This document shows, piece by piece, positions 55,254-64,000 of a stretch of DNA of 64,000 nt (the first letter of the stretch is position 1; every line of letters starts with the position of its first letter). Source of the DNA: Acidimicrobiales bacterium (GTDB lineage: Bacteria > Actinomycetota > Acidimicrobiia > Acidimicrobiales > MedAcidi-G1); assembly GCA_029245675.1 (NCBI GenBank), contig JAQWOV010000032.1, positions 57,506 through 121,505 on the forward strand. Reading direction: 5' to 3'. Made by a program: the position numbers and the translations under genes. The notes under the pieces were generated by a model. That model was not told the origin of the DNA. It was given only the letters and a program-made list of their open reading frames with translations, and did not search any database.

Positions 55254-55961
55254 ATGAGTGAATTAATTTCCCCAACTACAGGTTTGGCAGTCTTGCATCT
55301 TTTTTGCAAGACCAAACAAGAAAACGATGATCAGTCTGCTCGTGTTACTGATAGGCAGGCTCTAATTCAAGCAGTAGAGAAAATTAAAGAACAGGGCGAC
55401 CAGGTCGTCATTACCGCAATATTGGGTCACAAAGCAGACATAGCCTTCATGCTTTTAGGTAATGACTTGTGGCGCCTAAGAGATGCTCAAACATCTCTTG
55501 CTCAAAGTGGTCTTGAGATAGTAGATAGCTATGTTTCATTGACTGAGATTTCAGAATATGCGGCTGGGCTTCCTGAACAGATGCGTAACTCCCGCCTCTA
55601 TCCTGAGTTGCCTCCACCTGGCAAACCTGCATTTTGCTTTTATCCGATGTCTAAGCGTCGAGACGAACAAGTGAATTGGTTCACCCTTCCTTTTGAAGAG
55701 AGACTTGAACTCATGCATGAACATGGAACATCAGGAAGGGCATTCGCTGGACGAGTTTTGCAAGTCGTTACTGGATCAACTGGGGTAGATGATTTTGAAT
55801 GGGGAGTAACTTTGTTCGCTGAACACCCTGATGATTTGAAAGAAGTCGTTTATACAATGCGTTATGACAAAGCATCCGCTATTTATGCTGACTTCGGACC
55901 TTTCTATACTGGTGTGGTTAACGAACTAGAAGTAGTTTTAGAACATCTCGGTGTTAATTAG
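55254..55961 (+). CDS. chdC: Coproheme decarboxylase ChdC (HemQ)
   Basis: ChdC performs the last step of the coproporphyrin-dependent heme pathway used by Gram-positive bacteria, oxidatively decarboxylating coproheme to heme b. The 235-residue chlorite-dismutase-fold protein has YPMSKRRDEQVNWF with Tyr130 and MHEHGTSGR with His157. Their 27-residue spacing equals that of the catalytic Tyr and heme-ligand His in Firmicute enzymes. TMRYDKASAIYADFGPFYTG is the family's C-terminal signature. No other heme genes are adjacent. The assignment is strong. Confidence 0.9.
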   Translation: MSELISPTTGLAVLHLFCKTKQENDDQSARVTDRQALIQAVEKIKEQGDQVVITAILGHKADIAFMLLGNDLWRLRDAQTSLAQSGLEIVDSYVSLTEISEYAAGLPEQMRNSRLYPELPPPGKPAFCFYPMSKRRDEQVNWFTLPFEERLELMHEHGTSGRAFAGRVLQVVTGSTGVDDFEWGVTLFAEHPDDLKEVVYTMRYDKASAIYADFGPFYTGVVNELEVVLEHLGVN

Positions 55962-55972
55962 GCATATTTTAT

Positions 55973-56782
55973 ATGAGTCACTCTCAGCAATTAGAGAACC
56001 TTCAAACCAATCTGGAGAGGATGGAAAATGTTGTTGTGGCTTTTTCTGGAGGAGCAGATTCTTCTTTTCTAGCTCATGTCGCTCATAACACACTCGGGCC
56101 TAGCCACTGTCACGTAGTAACAGCTGTCTCTCCTTCGTTACCTAAATCTGAATATCAAGATGCTGCGGATTTGGCCTCAGAATGGGGCTTCCGATGGAGC
56201 ACAGTAGAGACAAGTGAGATGAAATCTGAGAAATACCTGAGCAACGATTCGGACCGTTGCGGTTATTGCAAAGAGGCATTGATGGATTCTTTAATTCCGA
56301 TAGCGGAACAAGAATCAGCCACTGTCTTACTCGGAGTGAACTTAGATGACCTTGGGGATCACCGACCCGGACAGGAAGTTGCATCTTCTCATGGTGCCCG
56401 CTTTCCTCTAGTAGATGCTGGCTTTACAAAGAATGCAGTCAGAACGACTTCTCAAGAACTTGGACTACGAACCTGGAATAAACCAGCAGCTCCATGTCTT
56501 TCTTCCCGGCTTCCCTATGGAACCCCAGTGACGTTAGCGAGGCTTTCTGCAGTTGAAAAAGCTGAAAAAACATTAAAGCAATTAGGGTTTAGCGATCTTC
56601 GTGTTCGCCACTACGATCAAACAGCGCGTCTGGAAATCCCAATTTCAGAAATCAACGAAGTTCTTTCAAAGCGAGAAGAAATCGTAGCTGCAGTCCGGTC
56701 TGCTGGATATCTTTATGTGACTTTGGATCTCGAAGGTCTGCGATCTGGAAATTTGAATCAGGAACTTGGAGCGTACGATTAA
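55973..56782 (+). CDS. larE: ATP-dependent sacrificial sulfur transferase LarE
   Basis: LarE donates sulfur from its own Cys to build the nickel-pincer cofactor of lactate racemase. The 269-residue protein has the PP-loop VVVAFSGGADSSFLAHVA (about 20-37), CGYC at 96-99 and KPAAPCLSSRLPYGTPV with Cys175 at the position of the sacrificial Cys in Lactobacillus plantarum LarE. LarB and LarC are not nearby, so the client enzyme is unknown. It may serve another pincer-type racemase or a different sulfur transfer. Confidence 0.88.
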   Translation: MSHSQQLENLQTNLERMENVVVAFSGGADSSFLAHVAHNTLGPSHCHVVTAVSPSLPKSEYQDAADLASEWGFRWSTVETSEMKSEKYLSNDSDRCGYCKEALMDSLIPIAEQESATVLLGVNLDDLGDHRPGQEVASSHGARFPLVDAGFTKNAVRTTSQELGLRTWNKPAAPCLSSRLPYGTPVTLARLSAVEKAEKTLKQLGFSDLRVRHYDQTARLEIPISEINEVLSKREEIVAAVRSAGYLYVTLDLEGLRSGNLNQELGAYD

Positions 56783-56785
56783 CAA

Positions 56786-59077
56786 ATGATCACACATGCT
56801 GAAGATGTTTTAAAAGATCGATCTTTAACTGGTTCAGCATTTTGTGATGCGCTCACTAAACGAACAGACGCATTTCTTAAGGCAATCTACGAAGATGCAA
56901 TGGCGCCTCAGGGCACGGCTCTTGTCGCTATTGGCGGGTACGGAAGAAGAGAATTATGCCCCGGGAGCGACATTGACGTACTCCTAGTCCATAACTCTGA
57001 ACTAGAAGTCAGTGAACTAGCAGAAAAAATTTGGTACCCATTATGGGATGCGGGTTTAAAACTGGGTCATCAGGTAGGGACGATTGACCAAATAGTTGAA
57101 GTTGCTTACGAGAATTTAGACATGGCCACCAGTTTGCTTGCCGCTCGCTTAGTTGCTGGAAATGTTGATTTGGCTGAAGAACTTTCACTAAAGGCACGAA
57201 ATCAATGGGTAGACAAATCCTCTCATTACTTATCTGAACTAAATAAATCAGTCATGACCCGTCACCAAAAGTTTGGCGAAGTTGCATTTTTGCTAGAACC
57301 AGATTTAAAAGAAGCGAGAGGCGGTCTACGAGACGCCCATGTTTTGAAGTGGGTTGAAGAATCAGAAAAAGTATTAAGAGAACAAGAGATTAAAATATTA
57401 GAGGAAGCATTTGAAACTCTGCTTGAAGTTCGAGTTGAACTTCATCGCGAGACTGGTCGTCGGTCAGATCGGCTGTTGTTGGAGCTCCAAGATGACTTAG
57501 CTGTGCGACTTAATTATGAAGACGCAGACCAAATGATGTCTGCTGTCGCATCAGCTGCTCGAGTTGTCGCTTGGACAGGAGATGGAGCCCATCGCCGAAT
57601 CGGACGTGTATTAGGGCAACGCGGACCCAGAAGAATGATTCAGAAAGTTTTGAGGCGAGAAATTTCACCAGGGTTAGTCCTTGATGATGGACGAATCAGA
57701 GTTAATAAAGAAGCTTTAGAAGACCCGTTAGTAGTTCTTCGCAGCGCAGTCGTAGCGGCAGAAAATGATGCATATCTTGATCGTGTTTCATTAGAAACAC
57801 TTTCCAAAGGAGCGACCGTTCTTCCAGATCCTTGGCCTAAAGAAGCTCGTAAACTTTTTGAAAGACTTTTACTTACTGGTTGGCCAGCAATCCAAATCAT
57901 TGAGGACCTGGATCAAAGTGGGCTTTTTGTGACTCTTATACCAGAATGGGGTCCTTGCCAGTCCCTGCCACAAAGAAATGCTTACCATCGTTTCACAGTT
58001 GATAGACATTTGTTAGAAACTGCAGCTCAAGCATCTCTTCTAAAAAATCAAGTAGATCGGCCGGACTTACTAGTGGTCGGGGCTCTTTTACATGACATTG
58101 GAAAAGGTTACCCAGGTGATCACTCAGAGGTCGGAGTTGATCTTGTTGTAACTATTGCCGGTCGAATGGGGTATTCCGTTGAAGACGTGGGTCTCTTATC
58201 TGCAATGGTGGAACAACATCTTCTTCTTCCAGATATCGCAACAAGACGAGACTTAGACGATGACGGAACAATTAGGTCTGTAGCTGCAACAGTTGGAAAT
58301 ATTCGCTTATTACAGTTGCTAGGCGCTTTAACTGAAGCGGACTCTATTGCGACTGGACCGTCAGCTTGGAGCCATTGGAAAGATGGACTTGTGACTGAAT
58401 TAGTGGCGCGTGTAACTCACGTCCTTGAAGGTGGTGATGTTCTTGATGTGATTGGGGGCTCTTTCCCAAATCAAGAACAACAAAGAATGCTTTTCTCTAC
58501 TGAACAAATCATTAAAGGTGAGGACTCAACATTTACTGTTGTAACAAGTAATCGATCTGGAGTTATTTCAAAAGTTGCTGGTGTTTTAGCATTAAACGGC
58601 CTTGGAGTGTTTGGAGCAGTTGTACATACAGAAAATAATCGTTCTCTATCTGTGTTCCGAGTAGAACGTAAAAAAGATCAAGAAATTAAGTGGGAATTGA
58701 TTGAAGATCAAGCTAAGAGAGCTTTAGCGGGGCGACTAGCAGTCGCAGCACGTTTAGGTGAGCGTTCACGCTTTGATCGGAAGACAAAAGCTACTGCCCG
58801 TCCAGTACAACCACGGTTAACTGTAGATAACGAAACTTCAGAAGTTGCGACAGTTTTAGAAATCAGTTGTCTTGATGAACCAGGCATTCTTTACCGAATC
58901 ACACGTGCGTTCACAGAGTTGGATCTAGATATTGTCAGTGCGAGAGTTCAGACTCTCGGATCTGAAGTAATAGATGCTTTCTATATTCGTGATCAATCTG
59001 GAAATAAAGTTGAAGATCCGGAACACTTAGCGGAGATCGAACTAGCAGTTTTGCGCTGGATTGGTATGGACTTGTAA
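56786..59077 (+). CDS. glnD: [Protein-PII] uridylyltransferase GlnD
   Basis: GlnD modifies PII proteins in response to glutamine. The 763-residue protein has a nucleotidyltransferase domain (GGYGRRELCPGSDIDVLLVH, about residues 50-70), a GlnD PII-UTase linker, and an HD domain with LLHDIGKGYPGDHS near 434. Two C-terminal ACT domains follow (FTVVTSNRSGVISKVAGVLA and LEISCLDEPGILYRITRAF). The nucleotidyltransferase is intact, so it should transfer UMP or AMP. It starts 3 bp after larE. No glnB/amtB is in the window. Confidence 0.93.
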   Translation: MITHAEDVLKDRSLTGSAFCDALTKRTDAFLKAIYEDAMAPQGTALVAIGGYGRRELCPGSDIDVLLVHNSELEVSELAEKIWYPLWDAGLKLGHQVGTIDQIVEVAYENLDMATSLLAARLVAGNVDLAEELSLKARNQWVDKSSHYLSELNKSVMTRHQKFGEVAFLLEPDLKEARGGLRDAHVLKWVEESEKVLREQEIKILEEAFETLLEVRVELHRETGRRSDRLLLELQDDLAVRLNYEDADQMMSAVASAARVVAWTGDGAHRRIGRVLGQRGPRRMIQKVLRREISPGLVLDDGRIRVNKEALEDPLVVLRSAVVAAENDAYLDRVSLETLSKGATVLPDPWPKEARKLFERLLLTGWPAIQIIEDLDQSGLFVTLIPEWGPCQSLPQRNAYHRFTVDRHLLETAAQASLLKNQVDRPDLLVVGALLHDIGKGYPGDHSEVGVDLVVTIAGRMGYSVEDVGLLSAMVEQHLLLPDIATRRDLDDDGTIRSVAATVGNIRLLQLLGALTEADSIATGPSAWSHWKDGLVTELVARVTHVLEGGDVLDVIGGSFPNQEQQRMLFSTEQIIKGEDSTFTVVTSNRSGVISKVAGVLALNGLGVFGAVVHTENNRSLSVFRVERKKDQEIKWELIEDQAKRALAGRLAVAARLGERSRFDRKTKATARPVQPRLTVDNETSEVATVLEISCLDEPGILYRITRAFTELDLDIVSARVQTLGSEVIDAFYIRDQSGNKVEDPEHLAEIELAVLRWIGMDL

Positions 59078-59176
59078 AAGTCAAAAAGTATAGGTTTTGC
59101 TGAGAGAAGAAGTATTTGCTACTCTTCGCCGATATCTAATTTTTCAAAAACCGGTCATCTTCTGAATGGAGAAACA

Positions 59177-60280
59177 GTGAAAATTAACGCGGTGACATTA
59201 GATGCAGTTGGTGGCCCTGTTCAAGTAGAAGAAGTTGATCTAGAACAGCCGCATGAAGGTGAGGTACTTGTGAAGATGGGTGCCTCTGGGGTTTGCCATA
59301 GTGATCAGCATTCCATCACGGGACAACATCCTGCTGATCTTCCTTGTGTATTAGGTCATGAAGGAGCTGGAGAGGTTGTAGCTGTTGGATTGGGTGTTAG
59401 CCGTGTAAAAGTGGGCGATCATATAGCACTTAATTGGCAACCAAATTGCGGTAACTGTTTTTATTGTGATCGTTCAGAACACGCATTGTGCAGGGAAGTA
59501 ACTAAGACGGTGTGGAGTGGGTATATGGCAGATGGGACAAGTCGTATCTCACGCGATGGTAAACCGCTTCTCCATTATTCAGGTGTGTCAACGTGGGCTG
59601 ACCATATGGTGGTTGATCAGGCTTGTTGTGAAGTGATCCCCGATGAAGTTCCTTACGAGGTGGCCGCCATTATTGGGTGTGCTGTGGCAACAGGTGTAGG
59701 AGCAGCAATATACCGAGGTCAAGTTAGTCCCGATCACAGAGTTGTAGTTGTCGGAGCCGGAGGTGTTGGCCTTAGTGCGATCATGGGCGCTTCTATGGCA
59801 GGGGCTAAACAGATCATTGCGGTTGATCAGTCCCCAGAAAAAGAGTTAATTGCAAGAGAGCTTGGGGCGACTGATTTTATTCTTTCTAGCGATAGCGACG
59901 TGGAACAGGTTCTAGAAATGACTGAAAGCCGAGGCGCCGATGTGGTGATTGAAGCGATTGGGATTCCTCGGCTTCAACAGATCTGGCTGGACGGTGTTCG
60001 ACCAGGAGGCAAACTAGTGCTTGTTGGAGTGCCAAGTGTAGAAGACGATTCAACATTCGGGTCAGCGAATTTGATTCGAATGCAAAAGACAATAACCGGG
60101 AGTTATTTCTCTACGACAGATACCGGGAAAGCGATTAGGGACTTGTGTGAGGCTTATCTTAAAGGCCTCTTACCGATAGATCGGTTAATTTCGAGACGTG
60201 TCCGAATTAACGAAATTCAAGATGCTCTTAATTGGATGTTGACCGGCAAAGAAGGACGAATAGTCATCACTTTTGACTGA
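59177..60280 (+). CDS. Zinc-dependent alcohol dehydrogenase, MDR class III-like
   Basis: The 367-residue protein has the catalytic zinc ligands Cys40 (GVCHSD), His61 and Glu62 (LGHEGAGEV). The structural zinc cysteines are Cys91, Cys94, Cys97 and Cys105 (CGNCFYCDRSEHALC), and the Rossmann motif is VVVGAGGVGLSAIMGA. The pattern resembles the S-(hydroxymethyl)glutathione/mycothiol dehydrogenase branch, but substrate is unproven. The start is GTG with GGAGA upstream. An aldehyde dehydrogenase gene follows 27 bp later, so an alcohol-to-acid pathway is plausible. Confidence 0.87.
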   Translation: MKINAVTLDAVGGPVQVEEVDLEQPHEGEVLVKMGASGVCHSDQHSITGQHPADLPCVLGHEGAGEVVAVGLGVSRVKVGDHIALNWQPNCGNCFYCDRSEHALCREVTKTVWSGYMADGTSRISRDGKPLLHYSGVSTWADHMVVDQACCEVIPDEVPYEVAAIIGCAVATGVGAAIYRGQVSPDHRVVVVGAGGVGLSAIMGASMAGAKQIIAVDQSPEKELIARELGATDFILSSDSDVEQVLEMTESRGADVVIEAIGIPRLQQIWLDGVRPGGKLVLVGVPSVEDDSTFGSANLIRMQKTITGSYFSTTDTGKAIRDLCEAYLKGLLPIDRLISRRVRINEIQDALNWMLTGKEGRIVITFD

Positions 60281-60307
60281 TCTCTTTTAAAGAGAAAGGA
60301 CAGCATT

Positions 60308-61786
60308 ATGGAATCGTTAACTACCTATCAGTATTTTGCTGGCGGAGAGTGGCAGGAGCCCGCTTCTGGAAAATGGATTGAAAGCGAAAATCCAGCGACT
60401 TGTGAAGTTTGGGCACGTATACCGGATTGCAATGAGGTTGACGTAGATCGTGCGGTACAAGCAGCTAAATCTGCGTTTTATGATGGCCCGTGGCCTCAAA
60501 TGAATGGCACTGAGCGAGGCAAGATTCTTCGGAGTATTGGCGACGGAGTAATAGCAAATGCTGAGCGACTCGGAGAAGTTGAGACTCGCGACAATGGCAA
60601 ACTCCCACAACACATCACCCCAGGGTTGCGTGCATGGCAAACAGATAGTTTTTATTACTACGCAGGGCTAACCGATAAATTTGAAGGTTCTTTCATCCCT
60701 CTGGATGTACCAGACATGATGAATTACCTTCAATGGGAACCATTTGGAGTGTGTGGCCTAATCACTGCGTGGAATTCACCACTTGGAGTTCTTATCTGTA
60801 AATTAGCCCCAGCTCTTGCCGCAGGTAACACCGTGGTTATTAAACCTTCAGAACATGCTTCAGCGTCAACGCTTGAATTTATGGACGTGCTCCAACAAAC
60901 AGATTTACCCAAAGGTGTGGTGAATGTTGTTACCGGTTACGGGCAGCCAACAGGTGAGGCACTAGTGGCGCATCCAGATGTACGAATGGTCAGTATGACT
61001 GGAGGAATTCCTGGTGGAAGAGCGGTGGCGGCAACGGCAGCCCAACAAATCAAACCACTAGTAATGGAACTAGGCGGGAAGTCACCACAACTTGTTTTTG
61101 AAGACGCCGATCTTGAATTAGCCGTTAACGGAGTTGCCTCTGGTATTTTCCCTGTTTCAGGCCAAAGTTGTGTATCTGGCTCTCGTGCTGTGGTTCACAG
61201 CAGCCTCGTTGACGAGTTTACGAAACGATTAGTTACTGTTGCAGACAGGGCAAGAATTGGTGACCCGCTTGATCCTTTAACACAGGTAGGCCCGATAGCT
61301 AATCGACCCCATTACGAGAAAATACTCGCAGACATTGAGGCTGCGGAAGCATCAGGAGCCGCTCTGCTCTTGGATGGGAGAAATGCGGGACCCGATACGG
61401 GGTATTACATTGGACCAACAATTTTTAGTGAAGTAAGTAATGACATGGATTTAGCTCAACATGAGATTTTTGGACCAGTTGTTGGAATCATTCCATTTGA
61501 TGATGAAGAAGAAGCAATTCGAATAGCTAACGATTCAATTTATGGTCTTGCCGCTGGGATATGGACAGAAGATATGAATCGAGCAATTCGTGTTGGGGAA
61601 CGACTTGAAGCAGGAACTATCTATATCAATAATTATTTCAACGCTACAACTCAATCCCCAGTAGGCGGGTTTAAACAATCCGGATATGGAAGAGAAAACG
61701 GGGTTGAGGGTATGCGCTGCTTTATGCAAACTAAGTCAGTATGGCTTGCTACGAACCCGTCAGAGCCGGACCCATTCCCAAACTGA
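60308..61786 (+). CDS. NAD(P)-dependent aldehyde dehydrogenase
   Basis: The 492-residue enzyme has the Rossmann region with TAWNSPLG (Asn156 in the oxyanion hole). It has VMELGGKSPQLVF with the general-base Glu254 and GQSCVSGSRAVV with the nucleophile Cys288. GPVVGIIPFDDEEEAI and VGGFKQSGYGRENG complete the family. Sequence looks like the betaine/aromatic-aldehyde group, but the substrate cannot be fixed. AAAGGA upstream of ATG 60308 is a good ribosome site, and it is cotranscribed with the alcohol dehydrogenase. Confidence 0.9.
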   Translation: MESLTTYQYFAGGEWQEPASGKWIESENPATCEVWARIPDCNEVDVDRAVQAAKSAFYDGPWPQMNGTERGKILRSIGDGVIANAERLGEVETRDNGKLPQHITPGLRAWQTDSFYYYAGLTDKFEGSFIPLDVPDMMNYLQWEPFGVCGLITAWNSPLGVLICKLAPALAAGNTVVIKPSEHASASTLEFMDVLQQTDLPKGVVNVVTGYGQPTGEALVAHPDVRMVSMTGGIPGGRAVAATAAQQIKPLVMELGGKSPQLVFEDADLELAVNGVASGIFPVSGQSCVSGSRAVVHSSLVDEFTKRLVTVADRARIGDPLDPLTQVGPIANRPHYEKILADIEAAEASGAALLLDGRNAGPDTGYYIGPTIFSEVSNDMDLAQHEIFGPVVGIIPFDDEEEAIRIANDSIYGLAAGIWTEDMNRAIRVGERLEAGTIYINNYFNATTQSPVGGFKQSGYGRENGVEGMRCFMQTKSVWLATNPSEPDPFPN

Positions 61787-61890
61787 AATAGAACTGATTT
61801 CAACCTAAAGAAACATAATCAATGGATAAAAGGTCTTTCGTTGTTGTTTTAATAGTGAAGTAAGCGGGCGAACATACTACGGTTGAAGCT

Positions 61891-62646
61891 ATGAGTAATC
61901 TTCCAACTCAACTGGATTTGCTTCGATGGGCAGAGGCACTAGCAGGATCAGCTCGAACCGGTTTGGGATTCACTGAAAACCTTTACGAACAAGAACGTTA
62001 CGAAGAAATATTGAAAGTAGCAGCAGAGATCAGAAGCCAAGCAGATGCCCTCGGAGGAAAAAATATAGACGCAGAAGTATTAGCGGACGAATGGCTGAAA
62101 TCTGTGGGGAACGGAGTCCCAGGGTATGTAACTCCAAAAATTACGGTCGGCGCTGTTGTTGGAAATGACAAAAATGAATTGCTATTAGTGCAACGAGCAG
62201 ATTCTCTTGTTTGGCTTTACCCCACAGGATGGGCTGACGTTGGTTACTCTGCTTCAGAAGTTGTGGTGAAAGAAGTCAAAGAAGAGACAGGAATTGACTG
62301 TGAAGTCATTCGCCCAATAGCAATATTGGATGGAATGAGACTTGGTTTCACAGGCATACCGCTTTATTCGTTGGTATTTCATTGCCAAATGACTGGAGGA
62401 GAATTAAAACCGCATCCTCTTGAGTGTGCTGATGTGGGATTCTTTGCAGAGGGAGAGCTTCCAGAAAAGACCGCCGTTCCTGAACAATGGGCAGAGGAAT
62501 CTTTTGCTGCTATTCGTGGAGAAGAACTTGCAGTTCGGTTTGATCGCCCGCGTGACCCTATTTGGATTGGGGACGAAGACAGCCCTTTAACAGAGACTAT
62601 CGGTTCAGAAAATCTAAGTTCTTTAGTAGAGGATGTAGAGAACTAG
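61891..62646 (+). CDS. NUDIX hydrolase with N-terminal helical domain
   Basis: The 251-residue protein has an N-terminal helical region of about 70 residues (LLRWAEALAGSARTGLGFTE) known from NUDIX proteins with a 'hydrolase N-terminal' domain. A Nudix fold follows, starting ITVGAVVGNDKNELLLVQRA. The Nudix box is GWADVGYSASEVVVKEVKEE, then TGIDCEV; the usual Arg is replaced by Lys. Relatives act on ADP-ribose or similar nucleotides. Its stop overlaps the stop of the convergent PAC2 gene. Confidence 0.8.
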   Translation: MSNLPTQLDLLRWAEALAGSARTGLGFTENLYEQERYEEILKVAAEIRSQADALGGKNIDAEVLADEWLKSVGNGVPGYVTPKITVGAVVGNDKNELLLVQRADSLVWLYPTGWADVGYSASEVVVKEVKEETGIDCEVIRPIAILDGMRLGFTGIPLYSLVFHCQMTGGELKPHPLECADVGFFAEGELPEKTAVPEQWAEESFAAIRGEELAVRFDRPRDPIWIGDEDSPLTETIGSENLSSLVEDVEN

Positions 62647-63518
62647 TTCCGGCCTGGGTGGTTGCGAAGAAAATCTTCAACTTCGGAGACAAGGCGGTCA
62701 GGGTCATCCGAAAAATCTGATTCTGAAGCTTCTCTATCAAAGTCACTCTCAAGTTGTTCTACGTATTCAGCAGTTGAGTCATCTTCAGCGACAATGTCGC
62801 TGACTTGACGTTCGTAATCAGCAGCAGCTATTTCTAAATCGGTACAGGTAATAGATACATCAAAAACGCCGCATACCCGATTAACAAGAGCAAGCGCAGC
62901 TTTAGGTGAAGGGGCGTTAGAGACGTAAGCAGGTACACCAGCCCAAAAAGAGGCGGTCGGCATTCCTAATTTTCGTAAATGTGATGAGAGCACTCCAACT
63001 ATTCCTGTTGGGCCTTCATATGTTGATGGGGAGATAGCGAGTCGTTCAGCCAAATCAGCATCATCGCTACTTCCATAGACTTGCACCGGGCGAGTGTGCG
63101 GCATGTCTACTAGCAGTGCTCCAAGTGTAATTACTTGGCAGGCTCCGATGGCTTCGGCCACTGCAGCAATTTGTTCAGCGAAGGTTCTCCACCGAAGTTG
63201 TGGTTCATGTCCTATCAGAGTGACCAGATCATATTCAGAATTTGGAATAGAAGCTGCAGCCAGCTTTGTTGACGGCCATTGAATAGTTCTTTGAGCATTG
63301 CTTTGTAGTCGTACGAAAGGCCGAGCAACAGTGAAATCGAAAAAATCTTCGGCATCAATAGTTGCTACAGGGTTGGCTTTGAAATGATCACGCAAGTAAC
63401 GAGCAGCAGTGGTTGAAGCTTCGCCGGCATCATTCCAACCTTCAAACGCGGCCAACAAAATGGGAGATTGCAACTCGACTTCATCGGTCCAACGTAGATG
63501 CGGGGTAAGTGATGACAT
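62643..63518 (-). CDS. PAC2 family protein (proteasome assembly chaperone-like)
   Basis: The 291-residue protein has PILLAAFEGWNDAGEASTTA (residues 19-38), the PAC2 signature, and LVTLIGHEPQLRWRTFAEQI, followed by VITLGALLVDMPHTRPV. The last 60 residues are acidic and Ser/Asp-rich, with a likely coiled coil. Actinobacterial PAC2 proteins are often considered ATP-grasp-like or proteasome-linked, but their function is not settled. The gene faces the NUDIX gene and diverges from the GNAT at the right end. Confidence 0.82.
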   Translation of the reverse strand: MSSLTPHLRWTDEVELQSPILLAAFEGWNDAGEASTTAARYLRDHFKANPVATIDAEDFFDFTVARPFVRLQSNAQRTIQWPSTKLAAASIPNSEYDLVTLIGHEPQLRWRTFAEQIAAVAEAIGACQVITLGALLVDMPHTRPVQVYGSSDDADLAERLAISPSTYEGPTGIVGVLSSHLRKLGMPTASFWAGVPAYVSNAPSPKAALALVNRVCGVFDVSITCTDLEIAAADYERQVSDIVAEDDSTAEYVEQLESDFDREASESDFSDDPDRLVSEVEDFLRNHPGRN

Positions 63519-63596
63519 TAAAAGCGATGCTACCGTCGAACTTCAAAAATACGCGCTGGTATACAGATAAGTGAGACGTACCGTACAATTGGTGTT

Positions 63597-64000
63597 GTGT
63601 TAGAAATCACTGAAGTAAGAGAAGTAACTCCTGAACTTATAGAGGCTATGGAACGCCTTATCCCGCAATTATCAAGTTCGAATCCGCCGCCTAATTTTGA
63701 AGCGTTGTCAAAAATCGTACAAAGCGAAGCGTCAACAGTGTTTATAGCTAAATCAGAAGGAAAGATCGTTGGAAGTTTGACTCTAGCCCTTTTCTATATA
63801 CCCACGGGTTTACGTGCCTGGATAGAAGACGTGGTGGTAGACGAAAGCGTTCGCGGTCAAGGTGTCGGCGAAGCGCTTAACCAAGCAGCCATAAATTATG
63901 CACAATCAGCAGGGGCTACAACAGTGGATCTGACGTCTCGGCCTTCTCGAGAAGCCGCAAACCGCCTCTATAAAAGAATTGGTTTTGTAGAACGGTCAAC
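63597..64000 (+). CDS. GNAT family N-acetyltransferase, 3'-truncated by the window end
   Basis: The frame starts at GTG 63597 (codons reading LEITEVREVTPELIEAMERL) and runs off the end after 134 codons. DVVVDESVRGQGVGEALNQAA is the acetyl-CoA-binding loop and strand, and VDLTSRPSREAANRLYKRIGF is the C-terminal substrate region of small GNAT acetyltransferases. No ribosome site is obvious before the GTG. The substrate is unknown. It diverges from the PAC2 gene. Confidence 0.8.
   Translation, partial: MLEITEVREVTPELIEAMERLIPQLSSSNPPPNFEALSKIVQSEASTVFIAKSEGKIVGSLTLALFYIPTGLRAWIEDVVVDESVRGQGVGEALNQAAINYAQSAGATTVDLTSRPSREAANRLYKRIGFVERS

Overview
The window is a dense chromosomal segment of a streamlined, moderately AT-rich actinobacterium, most likely a free-living (probably marine) member of the Acidimicrobiia. 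The evidence is gene content and order: rplQ-truA-rplM-rpsI-glmM-glmS-acpS-alr, tsaE-tsaB-rimI-tsaD-groES-groEL, guaB3-guaA, zinicin-tilS-hpt-folE-folP-folB-folK-panC-nadC-coaX-lysS, clpC, ispD-ispF-rlmB, and DUF3263 plus a LytR_C protein near a second groEL. These are actinobacterial arrangements, and many genes overlap by 4 bp. The taxonomic call is inference; no rRNA gene is present.

Layout. 1-7.1 kb holds translation genes and amino-sugar/peptidoglycan precursor genes (glmM, a double-length GlmS, acpS), then what looks like a collapsed remnant of nnrD, then alr. 8.3-15.7 kb is an envelope/glycosylation island: a methyltransferase, a GT4 glycosyltransferase, a giant AftD-like membrane protein and a DUF3524 glycosyltransferase. 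15.7-22 kb has a P1 peptidase, a family-4 uracil-DNA glycosylase, the t6A/RimI genes and groES-groEL with a CIRCE-like operator and a clear terminator. 22-30.8 kb has a CoA-type NUDIX enzyme, a PLP decarboxylase, guaB3, guaA, a TIGR03086 protein, a thioesterase and PcrA. 30.8-41.7 kb has tRNA-Thr(CGU), an RDD protein, a 44-residue membrane peptide, a zinicin-type metalloprotease, tilS, hpt, the folate genes, pantothenate/NAD/CoA genes and lysS. 41.7-50.6 kb has a polyprenyl diphosphate synthase divergent from clpC, an unusual lipoprotein-HAD fusion, a dienelactone hydrolase, a Crp-type regulator, ispDF, rlmB and tRNA-Thr(UGU). 50.6-64 kb has DUF3263/LytR_C, glycerate kinase, CIRCE-groEL2, fdhD, chdC(hemQ), larE, glnD, an alcohol/aldehyde dehydrogenase pair, a NUDIX enzyme, a PAC2 protein and a truncated GNAT.

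How they work together. Most of the window is housekeeping: folate (folE/P/B/K), CoA and NAD (panC, coaX, nadC), isoprenoids (ispD/F and prenyl chain elongation), guanine nucleotides (guaB3/guaA/hpt), tRNA modification (truA, tilS, tsaB/D/E) and protein quality control (two GroELs, ClpC). I see no CRISPR array, insertion sequence, prophage or recognisable defence island, and no gene-free stretch longer than 300 bases. The less ordinary items are the long GlmS, the lipoprotein-pseudo-HAD fusion, the phosphatase-like protein lacking its catalytic Cys inside the folate operon, the symmetric-change CIRCE pair, the AftD-like island and the nnrD remnant. None is proven here to be a new system.
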